From contig DAOJ01000062.1 of the NCBI GenBank assembly GCA_002502365.1, forward strand, positions 1,800 through 7,366: 5,567 nucleotides of DNA. The letters run 5' to 3'. The stretch's first letter is position 1. Each line of letters opens with the position of its first letter. Of the stretch, positions 1 to 5,567 are shown in pieces. This stretch comes from Euryarchaeota archaeon UBA106 (GTDB taxonomy: Archaea; Thermoplasmatota; Poseidoniia; Poseidoniales; Thalassarchaeaceae). A program made the position numbers and the translations under genes. The notes under the pieces were generated by a model. It was not told where the DNA came from. It was given only the letters and a program-made list of their open reading frames with translations, and did not search any database.

Positions 1-1134
1 TGCAAAAGTCAGTGCGGTATCGAATAATTCGACCGCTGCCTCCGATACTATGTGCTTCTCGGTGTATCCAAAGAAGTCGATACCAATGTATGTTGCAATG
101 CCGTCCATTAATTGGCCGGCAACAGGAAGGAATGCTACTGGATAAGCCATTGTTGCCTTCAATCGCAGGGATTCAATCAGATTCTTCTGCTCTGATTCTA
201 GTTCGATGTATTCATCTTCCGTCATACCCGGAGGGAGAATACCTGCAACTATTCCTTGAGATGCCAGTTCGGAGGCGGCTTCTCTTCCTTGTTCTAGCAT
301 GAACCAGCATAGTACGACTGGAAATCCAATAACTACGATTACTGCGACAAAATTCCAAGGATAATTTCCAATATCATTTATGTCAATTGAGGAAAGATAA
401 GATGCGATGGCACCGAATAGAACTAGACACCCTCCGATACCTGAAAAGTAAACAGTACGCTGAATGCTGTCAAAACTTTCAGCGCTTGATTCCAAAATAT
501 GGGGGGACATGATAGCCAGAATACTGAAAATCAACATCAATGATATATCGATGTCAACTTTACCATCAATTGAATTTGCATAAATAATAAATTGAGTGAA
601 AATTACAATTATTGAGGCTGATTTTACCTTCTCTGATTTTTCCTCATCGCTAGAATCTGAAGTATGAATTCTATATCCTAACCAGCCGGATATGATTACC
701 CAAGTTGCAGTTTGGAAATGCACACCAGGACTTACAAACCATGCCGAGAAGAATTCGCCAAACATTTCCGCATCTTCAACAACCTCTCCTAAGGCTGCCC
801 ATAGAACAAATGGAAGTAAAGCAAGTAGAGTTCTGTCAGACCCATCAACTCCTAAGTGACGAAGCCATCCTGACAATGCTACAACAAACATTGCTAGAAC
901 AACACCATAGGTCATCGTATTGATCATATTGTAACCTGAATCACCGGTTGATTCTCCGATGATTGGATCAAGGTAGTATTTGTAGACAAAATCTGACAAG
1001 GGATTAGCAAAATCGATTGAACCTAAGAAGGCTCCAATACAGAATAAAGTCATGATTACTGCGAGAGCACGTATAATCAAACGCTCGTAATCGTACCACT
1101 CTTCTAACACGTTCACGACCCTTCGAAAAAGCAT
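1..1134 (-). CDS. DUF63 family multi-pass membrane protein (C-terminus beyond window)
   Basis: This reading frame has no stop codon for 378 codons and runs off the left edge, so the C-terminus is missing. The ATG is the first possible start, because an in-frame TAA lies three codons upstream. No good ribosome binding site precedes it. The protein is an archaeal integral membrane protein of the DUF63 type, whose function is unknown. DUF63-like blocks are GYNMINTMTYG (residues 68-78), LLPFVLWAALGEVVEDAEMF (105-124), SPGVHF (135-140), and QLMDGIATYIG then FGYTEKH (341-361). Hydrophobic stretches near residues 20-40, 74-91, 101-119, 141-155, 172-187, 196-210, 228-247, 262-280 and 328-350 suggest about seven to nine membrane segments. 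A Glu-rich hydrophilic segment (281-326) separates the last two. The gene follows the KH-protein gene by 28 bases on the same strand. The family call is from recall of conserved motifs and is fairly secure; no function is assigned. Confidence 0.85.
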   Translation of the reverse strand, partial: MLFRRVVNVLEEWYDYERLIIRALAVIMTLFCIGAFLGSIDFANPLSDFVYKYYLDPIIGESTGDSGYNMINTMTYGVVLAMFVVALSGWLRHLGVDGSDRTLLALLPFVLWAALGEVVEDAEMFGEFFSAWFVSPGVHFQTATWVIISGWLGYRIHTSDSSDEEKSEKVKSASIIVIFTQFIIYANSIDGKVDIDISLMLIFSILAIMSPHILESSAESFDSIQRTVYFSGIGGCLVLFGAIASYLSSIDINDIGNYPWNFVAVIVVIGFPVVLCWFMLEQGREAASELASQGIVAGILPPGMTEDEYIELESEQKNLIESLRLKATMAYPVAFLPVAGQLMDGIATYIGIDFFGYTEKHIVSEAAVELFDTALTFA

Positions 1135-1162
1135 CTGCGCTTAGGTATGGCGGCGTATGAAA

Positions 1163-1891
1163 TCACTCTTCGCCATAAGTTATCGATTCGTCTTCTGCCA
1201 ATTCTAACATCTCAGCAACCTCTTCTTCATCATCCGGATCGACTTGTGCTGACTTGAATCTACGTTCTTTTCTACGGCGGGCATCAGCCAAGCCGGGAAC
1301 CAATGCATCGAAGTCTTCTGATGAGGTATTACCAGTATTGTATGAGTCCAAACTACGAGATTGAATCCTCATACGCTTGCGATCTTGTTCAAGTCCATGT
1401 AAGACAGTACCATGCTCTGCACCATTGAGAATGTTCTCAATCGCAGGGGTTGCTAACGCAAGACCATCCTCATCTCCGATTACCAAAACTGTAGAGCCAT
1501 ATATCGCCATCTCAGTTCTAGACATCTCTTCAATTAGACTACGAATACGACCATTTCTTCCGATTAGACGGCTTCGCATTCTACGAGTTTGGTTGGGTTG
1601 TCTACCAACCCATTCACGAATGTCATACATTCGCAGAAAAACATCATCATCGAGTAATTTTACCGCTCTATTTGGTGCCAATCCGCGGCCGATTGCACGA
1701 ATTACATCGGGCATTTTCATTTTTACAATCGGATCTAATTCTTCCTGATTCCAAATAGCCGAAACATCACCAGTTGCGGAGTCAATTTCCAAACTCGCTC
1801 CACTAGATTTCTCAAGCATCTTGCGAGTTCGGCCACCCTTACCAATTAGCACCGCGATGCGGTCTTTTGGTATGCGGGCTAGTAGTTCCAC
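1163..1891 (-). CDS. Pno1/Dim2-like archaeal KH-domain protein
   Basis: A 242-residue RNA-binding protein of the archaeal double-KH family related to eukaryotic Pno1/Dim2. In eukaryotes this protein holds the 3' end of the pre-small-subunit rRNA during late maturation, and archaeal homologues bind the 16S 3' region. The first KH domain starts almost at the N-terminus, with the GXXG loop GKGG at residues 17-20. The second has GRNG at 111-114, preceded by a basic stretch (QTRRMRSRLI, 101-110). The conserved linker carries IGRGLAPNRAVKLL (67-80). A tail of about 60 residues follows, with a basic patch (204-213) and then a strongly acidic end (218-242). The start is GTG. It places the KH motif in the usual position, and the frame is open upstream without a better start. 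An ATG at 1916 is out of frame. The gap to the Rio1 stop is 26 bases. The pairing with Rio1 supports a role in ribosome biogenesis. Confidence 0.92.
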   Translation of the reverse strand: MELLARIPKDRIAVLIGKGGRTRKMLEKSSGASLEIDSATGDVSAIWNQEELDPIVKMKMPDVIRAIGRGLAPNRAVKLLDDDVFLRMYDIREWVGRQPNQTRRMRSRLIGRNGRIRSLIEEMSRTEMAIYGSTVLVIGDEDGLALATPAIENILNGAEHGTVLHGLEQDRKRMRIQSRSLDSYNTGNTSSEDFDALVPGLADARRRKERRFKSAQVDPDDEEEVAEMLELAEDESITYGEE

Positions 1892-1917
1892 AAAGTTGGG
1901 CGGCCAGCCTTGCCATT

Positions 1918-2799
1918 TTAATCCCCGCCTGAAAGGGGAGGATATTTTGGAACCGGCTCTTCAAGAACTCTGAGTAAAGAATCTGCAAGATTGACTTCAT
2001 ATCCTTGTCGATTAATCCATTGAACCAATCTAGTTACATCGCGAACTAGGAACTCATTCGAGGATGGATGTGCGCTAACAACTGCTTGACCTACATCAAT
2101 TACCCAAGGTTCACCATCATACCAGAGAATATTGTATTCACTAAAATCGGAATGAGCAAGATCGCAGGTCTGCCAACATACTGCAAGAATCTCCAGAAGG
2201 TCGTCAAACACTCCCTTTGGATCGTCAATCGTAATGTCCTTCAAGCGAGGAGAAGGTTCGCTTTCATCCCCAATTAAATCCATCACCAAAACATTGTTCA
2301 GAACAGCTCTAGGTCTTGGTACCCGAATTCCATGCTTTCGCATTCGACGTAGATTTCGATATTCCTTTCTTACCCAAATCTTCACTAATTCTCGGTGACG
2401 ACGCTTTAGCCCGCCGAATCGTGGATCCCCGTCAATGTATTTTGCGAGACTCTTGAAGACTGCATTCGTAGTATGAAAAATCTTCACTGCTGCGGGCCCT
2501 TGGTTTGTTGTTGCGTGAAATACGTGTGCCTCTTTTCCCCGTGCGATTGGATAATCAACGGTTTCAATTTCACCAGACTGCATTAATTTATGCAAAGACA
2601 TCAGAGTTGAACGGTCGAAGACCGCATCGAATACCCGTCGATCAACCCAGTCATATTGGCCTGAGCCAAGAACTCCTTGCAACTTGTCTTCAATTTCCAC
2701 GAACATTCTCTTGAATCGTGGCTCTGTCATCCAGTCGTGTTGCTTACCTGCCTTCATCAATTCATCCGGATCAATTTCTTCCCAGTCGGGATTTGCCAT
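1918..2799 (-). CDS. rio1: RIO1-type atypical serine kinase/ATPase
   Basis: A 293-residue Rio1 family protein kinase/ATPase, a cytoplasmic enzyme acting in late small-ribosomal-subunit maturation. Numbered from the ATG at 2799, visible elements are the nucleotide loop ARGKEA (86-91), the ATP-anchoring Lys in AAVKIF (Lys106), the Rio1-typical helix RKEYRNLRRMRKHGIRVPRP (145-164), the catalytic loop HSDFSEYN (216-223; Asp218, Asn223), and the metal-binding IDVGQA (Asp235). SEYN and IDVGQ point to Rio1 rather than Rio2, which has an N-terminal winged helix and a GxGKES loop. Start choice: a GTG at 2808 overlaps the aIF1A stop as GTGA, and ATGs lie at 2802 and 2799. The motif GGTGAGG (2809-2803) sits best for the ATG at 2799, five bases after GGTGA. 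The start differs by at most three residues. The gene is translationally coupled to aIF1A and followed by the KH gene, a sensible functional set. Confidence 0.96.
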   Translation of the reverse strand: MANPDWEEIDPDELMKAGKQHDWMTEPRFKRMFVEIEDKLQGVLGSGQYDWVDRRVFDAVFDRSTLMSLHKLMQSGEIETVDYPIARGKEAHVFHATTNQGPAAVKIFHTTNAVFKSLAKYIDGDPRFGGLKRRHRELVKIWVRKEYRNLRRMRKHGIRVPRPRAVLNNVLVMDLIGDESEPSPRLKDITIDDPKGVFDDLLEILAVCWQTCDLAHSDFSEYNILWYDGEPWVIDVGQAVVSAHPSSNEFLVRDVTRLVQWINRQGYEVNLADSLLRVLEEPVPKYPPLSGGD

Positions 2800-2802
2800 C
2801 AT

Positions 2803-2809
2803 CCTCACC
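2803..2809 (-). promoter_or_regulatory. Ribosome binding site for rio1, inside the end of the aIF1A gene
   Basis: The motif GGTGAGG spans the last Gly codon and the TGA stop of the aIF1A gene. GGTGA complements the usual archaeal 16S 3' end (AUCACCUCC). The spacing is 5 bases to the ATG at 2799 and 2 bases to the ATG at 2802. This favours the 2799 start and indicates coupled translation of the two genes. The 16S gene is not in the window, so pairing is inferred. Confidence 0.55.
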
Positions 2810-3350
2810 CGAAGAATGAATCGATATCATCATCGTCATCATCTGCAAAGTTGGAAGGTTTTGGTTCTGGAGTTGATTCTTCTACCGATTCTTCAGAATC
2901 CTCTTTTGTCTCTGTATCCGAATCCTCTTCAACCGCCCCTGTGTCAACAATTTCGTAGTCTTCATCCTGTTCATGGATTTGATCATCAGTCATACCGAAT
3001 AAATCTACTATCTCAGGTAAAACACCCTTTCGAGATAGGTAAATCGACTGTGTCTTTGTGTATCGCATTCTAACATCGGCTCTTGAATCTTGGAAATCCC
3101 AAGGTTGAACAATAACCAAATCACCTTCACGAACCCATTGCCGTCTTCGCATCTTTCCTGGAATTCGTGCTAGTCGACTCTCACCATCTTCGCAAACCGC
3201 TCTGACTTTGCGACCACCTAGAATTTGGTCGGCTATGGCAAACATTTCATTGATTTTTTTATTCGGTAAAGTAACGCGTATTTTATCGCTGGTTCCGGAT
3301 TCAAGTTGAGCCAACAACTCAGTATCCACGCGTTCCTCCCGTCTTGCCAT
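2805..3350 (-). CDS. Translation initiation factor aIF1A with long acidic C-terminal tail
   Basis: Archaeal/eukaryotic IF1A, an OB-fold protein that binds the A site of the small subunit and assists start-codon selection and subunit joining. The OB fold spans about residues 33-105, with hallmark stretches ARIPGKMRRRQWVREGDLVI (61-80), VQPWDFQDSRADVRMRY (81-97) and the LSRKGVLP strand/helix region (105-112). The basic N-terminus (MARREER) fits the flexible N-tail of the family. Archaeal members are usually around 100-115 residues. This one is 181 because of an acidic Asp/Glu/Ser/Thr-rich tail (about 121-181) ending in six Asp followed by IDSFFG. The ATG at 3350 is the only sensible start: an in-frame TAG lies eight codons upstream. 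No Shine-Dalgarno is visible, so the message may be leaderless. The TGA stop overlaps the rio1 start region. A 66-base gap separates it from nuoN upstream. Confidence 0.96.
   Translation of the reverse strand: MARREERVDTELLAQLESGTSDKIRVTLPNKKINEMFAIADQILGGRKVRAVCEDGESRLARIPGKMRRRQWVREGDLVIVQPWDFQDSRADVRMRYTKTQSIYLSRKGVLPEIVDLFGMTDDQIHEQDEDYEIVDTGAVEEDSDTETKEDSEESVEESTPEPKPSNFADDDDDDIDSFFG
2826..2843 (-). repeat. Six-codon Asp run (GAT/GAC) in the aIF1A tail
   Basis: Five GAT codons and one GAC codon in a row encode Asp170-175 of aIF1A, immediately before IDSFFG. The near-perfect trinucleotide run is short. It could vary in length between strains by slippage, but the single GAC interruption argues for selection on the protein rather than recent expansion. 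Confidence 0.6.
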
Positions 3351-3416
3351 TAGGCTTCGGTCGAGAGACCCCTATGTGAAACCATGCCTTGTTGATTGGC
3401 TCGGAAATCGGTACCA

Positions 3417-5099
3417 TCAAAGATCAGATACTGCGCCTTCGACCAAATCAAGCAAATATTCGGCACCAGGTCCTAATCCGAAGAATACAGTCAATATTGT
3501 AAGTACAAGAATGGTATTTCGCAAGTGGAGAGACTTTCTCAGAGGTTTTTCGTTTTCAGGAGCTTCGAAGAACATAACTAGACCGATTCGAAGGTAATAG
3601 AATAGAGATAGAGCACTGTTGAGAACAATTGCCATAGCCAGCCAGAAAACAGGATCTACTGACTCTGCCCAAGGAACAATAGCATCTGCTGATGTGCTAC
3701 CTGTACCAGCGCTAATATTCACAATACCATTAATCATGAGTAACTTAGAAAGGAACCCTGACAATGGTGGAACTCCAGCCAATGCAAGCATGAAGATAAA
3801 CATCGAACCTGCAATCAACGGGTCTCGCTGAGCAAGCCCGTGAAGATCTTCCAAACGATGGCTTCGGCCTTCAGTCTCAAGCATAGCCAGTACCAAGAAG
3901 GCTCCTAGTTTGAATAGAACAAGAATTGTTAGATGGAAAACAATTGCAACTAATACTAACTCAGTTGTTGATGTATCTCCTAATCCACTTCCCACAGCAG
4001 CGACTGCCGCTAGCATGTAACCTGCGTGAGCTACGCTAGAATAAGCCAACATTCTCTTTGGATTATCGCTAGTTAGTGCTGCTAAGTTACCCCATGTCAT
4101 AGTAATGACAGCAATTATTGCTAGGAGAATAAACCAAAGTGCTTCACCCTCTTCTGGCATTGTGACTTGAATGAGTACTCTGAATATCGCTACGAATCCC
4201 ATCGCCTTGGAAGCTGTTGCCAGCACACCAGCCACTGGAGAAGAGGCTCCAGCGTAGGCATCAGGTGCGGCGAGGTGGAAAGGTGCGGCACTGACTTTGA
4301 ATCCGAAAGCAACCAGCATTAGTCCAACACCGATAACGGCGAATGGATCTAATCCATCCATAGCCGCCCATGAGTTTGCAAGTGCATCGAAATCCAGATC
4401 CCCAGACCAAAGATAGACCAAGGACATTCCATAGATTCCTGTAGCACTAGCAACTGAACCGACAATGAAGTATTTGGCACCGGCCTCGCCTCCAACTTCC
4501 TCCTCTTTGTGGAATGCAACCAAAACATAGGCTGCTAGACCAGCTAACTCAATTGCAACGAACATGAAGAATAAATTAGAGGCCATTGCCATCAAGCCCA
4601 TACCAAGACCAACCATCATCAATAATATGTGGAAATCCACTTGACGACGGTTATCCATGAGAGCTGAGATTAGCGCCTCGGTAAGCGATTCAGAATCATT
4701 CTCACGAGGTGCTCTTGCGGAAGTTCGTGCTGGCATTCTGTATGTTGTGGCAATAGCTGACAAGAGAAGTGCGCCATAGAATACGAAAGACATCATTCTA
4801 GTGAACGAAGTGATTTCGATAACTCCACCAACCTCGCCAACCTCGCCGGATGCACCATTTATTTCCAAAAAGGAATAGATGAAGGCTACAAATAATGCAA
4901 ATATAGCAATTCGAGCCGGAACTCTTGGATCAGAAGTACTCTTGAATCTAGTTCCTCCAATGAATATCGGAATCCTTGTTCTAGTAAGCGGAATCCTAAG
5001 AGTTGAATCTCCAAGATTAGGAATTAAAATAGCAAAAATTATTCCTGCAATTAGAGTCATTTCTGGAAGCAATAGTTCCATTTCTTCAGTAGTTAACAT
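3417..5099 (-). CDS. nuoN: NADH-quinone oxidoreductase-like (complex I) subunit N
   Basis: A 560-residue antiporter-like membrane subunit of complex I, which pumps protons as quinone is reduced. The charged residues of the proton path are present by motif alignment with the E. coli subunit: Glu184 in FVAIELAGLAAYVL, Lys209 in EAGAKYFIVG, Lys268 in FGFKVSAAPFH, Lys298 in ATASKAMGF and Lys452 in AGVPPLSGFLSKL. HAGYMLAA (358-365) is also typical. About 14 hydrophobic segments are visible. The protein is longer than the usual 480-500 residues, owing to hydrophilic inserts near 36-62, 118-156 and 462-482. The ATG shares its A with the nuoM TGA (TGATG), so the two are co-translated. It is probably the last gene of the nuo operon, with aIF1A following after 66 bases. 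Whether the electron donor is NADH, F420H2 or ferredoxin cannot be told from this subunit. Confidence 0.95.
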   Translation of the reverse strand: MLTTEEMELLLPEMTLIAGIIFAILIPNLGDSTLRIPLTRTRIPIFIGGTRFKSTSDPRVPARIAIFALFVAFIYSFLEINGASGEVGEVGGVIEITSFTRMMSFVFYGALLLSAIATTYRMPARTSARAPRENDSESLTEALISALMDNRRQVDFHILLMMVGLGMGLMAMASNLFFMFVAIELAGLAAYVLVAFHKEEEVGGEAGAKYFIVGSVASATGIYGMSLVYLWSGDLDFDALANSWAAMDGLDPFAVIGVGLMLVAFGFKVSAAPFHLAAPDAYAGASSPVAGVLATASKAMGFVAIFRVLIQVTMPEEGEALWFILLAIIAVITMTWGNLAALTSDNPKRMLAYSSVAHAGYMLAAVAAVGSGLGDTSTTELVLVAIVFHLTILVLFKLGAFLVLAMLETEGRSHRLEDLHGLAQRDPLIAGSMFIFMLALAGVPPLSGFLSKLLMINGIVNISAGTGSTSADAIVPWAESVDPVFWLAMAIVLNSALSLFYYLRIGLVMFFEAPENEKPLRKSLHLRNTILVLTILTVFFGLGPGAEYLLDLVEGAVSDL

Positions 5100-5567
5100 C
5101 AGGGCTTCACCCCCTGGCTATTCATAGCCTGAACTAATGTCTCTAGCATGAATTCTGTAGACCAATCTGACATCATGTCCCAGAAGATGAATGGCATGAT
5201 TCCGAACAATACTGTGAGGGCCCCCAAAACAAACATTCCAGCATTCTCATGCCAAGTAATGTCTCGAGGTTCTTCTCCGTGCATGGTATCTGGAAGTATA
5301 CCAACGTGAGGATCTCCACCTTCGAAAATCATCTTCTGCATACTTGTTAGGTAGTATACAGCAGTAATGATTAGGGTCAATGCTGGCCAAATTACTAACC
5401 AACCAAATGTCATCCAGAAGGCTATCATTACTGCAATTTCAGCCACGAATCCAGCCAATAACGGAAGACCAAGACTCGCCATCCAACCTAGCATCATGTG
5501 CCCCGCTAACCATGGAGAGTGGTGTGCGATTCCACGCATCGAACCAATCTCAAGAGTGTGGTAGTGG
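5099..5567 (-). CDS. nuoM: Complex I subunit M, C-terminal part (5' end beyond window)
   Basis: The C-terminal 155 residues of an antiporter-like complex I subunit. The frame is open through the right edge, so the start lies outside; the ATG at 5539 is an internal Met. The block HTLEIGSMRGIAHHSPWLA followed by MASLGLPLLAGFVAEIAV matches the NuoM consensus around the discontinuous helix TM12. Glu43 of the visible part, in GFVAE, corresponds to the Glu that NuoM carries where NuoL and NuoN have Lys, which favours M over the other paralogues. Next come a hydrophobic helix (about 44-71), the YYLTSMQKMIFEGG block (71-84), an amphipathic loop with GEEPRDITWHE, a final membrane helix (109-129) and a short tail. 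The stop overlaps the nuoN start by one base. A related antiporter subunit (Mrp type) is less likely given the direct nuoN neighbour. Confidence 0.92.
   Translation of the reverse strand, partial: HYHTLEIGSMRGIAHHSPWLAGHMMLGWMASLGLPLLAGFVAEIAVMIAFWMTFGWLVIWPALTLIITAVYYLTSMQKMIFEGGDPHVGILPDTMHGEEPRDITWHENAGMFVLGALTVLFGIMPFIFWDMMSDWSTEFMLETLVQAMNSQGVKP
5107..5114 (-). promoter_or_regulatory. Ribosome binding site for nuoN, inside the end of nuoM
   Basis: GGGGGTGA lies seven bases before the nuoN ATG, within the last codons of nuoM. GGTGA pairs with the archaeal anti-Shine-Dalgarno. Together with the TGATG overlap it indicates coupled translation of the two subunits. It is the clearest ribosome binding site in the window and fixes the nuoN start. 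Confidence 0.65.

Noticed and set aside
12..923. Plus-strand open frames at 12-302 and 705-923
   Set aside because: They are antisense to the DUF63 gene, which has recognisable family motifs over its whole length; their products look like nothing known.
1135..1162. Search for a small RNA or tRNA in the intergenic gaps (1135-1162, 1892-1917, 3351-3416)
   Set aside because: All gaps are too short for a tRNA (28, 26 and 66 bases), and no stable structure was seen.
1377..1748. Plus-strand open frame of 123 codons
   Set aside because: It lies entirely inside the minus-strand KH-protein gene, and its product is a Ser/Ile/Arg-rich shadow with no recognisable domain.
2677..3073. Two overlapping plus-strand open frames, one Ser-rich
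   Set aside because: They are the complement of the aIF1A acidic tail and the Rio1 N-terminus. The Ser-rich composition is just the antisense of Asp/Glu codons.
3359..3370. Small hairpin (GGTC-loop-GACC) between nuoN and the aIF1A gene, considered as a terminator
   Set aside because: The stem is only four base pairs and no T-tract follows. Archaeal termination relies mainly on T-runs, and none is present in the gap.
5099..5539. The ATG at 5539 as the true start of a short separate protein
   Set aside because: The frame continues upstream to the window edge with residues (HTLEIGS) that fit NuoM, so this is an internal Met of a larger gene.

Overview
The window looks like archaeal chromosome. 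All six genes lie on the minus strand, so transcription runs from high to low coordinates. The decisive evidence is the trio aIF1A (translation initiation factor 1A), Rio1 kinase and a double-KH Pno1/Dim2-like protein, followed by a DUF63 membrane protein. The first three belong to archaeal/eukaryotic information-processing families and DUF63 is essentially an archaeal family. Moderate GC, a GGTGA-type Shine-Dalgarno, acidic proteins and a respiratory complex I suggest a mesophilic aerobic euryarchaeon, perhaps Marine Group II (Poseidoniales) or a relative in Thermoplasmatota. The lineage is an inference without a database search.

Layout in the direction of transcription: (1) 5567-5099, the C-terminal part of the antiporter-like complex I subunit NuoM, cut by the right edge. 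(2) 5099-3417, complete NuoN, overlapping the nuoM stop by one base (TGATG), with a strong ribosome binding site inside the end of nuoM. These are the last proton-pumping membrane subunits of a nuo operon that begins outside the window. (3) A 66-base gap. (4) 3350-2805, aIF1A, with an unusually long acidic C-terminal tail. (5) 2799-1918, Rio1 atypical kinase, starting on the end of the aIF1A gene. (6) 1891-1163, Pno1/Dim2-like KH protein. (7) 1134-1, DUF63 multi-pass membrane protein of unknown function, with its C-terminus cut by the left edge.

The block aIF1A-Rio1-KH reads as an operon for late small-subunit maturation and translation initiation. Rio1 and Pno1/Dim2 act on the pre-small subunit around the 3' end of its rRNA, and IF1A occupies the A site of the finished subunit. 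DUF63 follows 28 bases later and may be co-transcribed, but no functional link is evident. No RNA gene, mobile element, CRISPR array, long repeat or gene-free stretch over 300 bases was seen. I found no clearly new multi-gene system. The points most worth a second look are the eukaryote-like aIF1A tail ending in an Asp run plus IDSFFG, and the conserved polar residues in the DUF63 protein.
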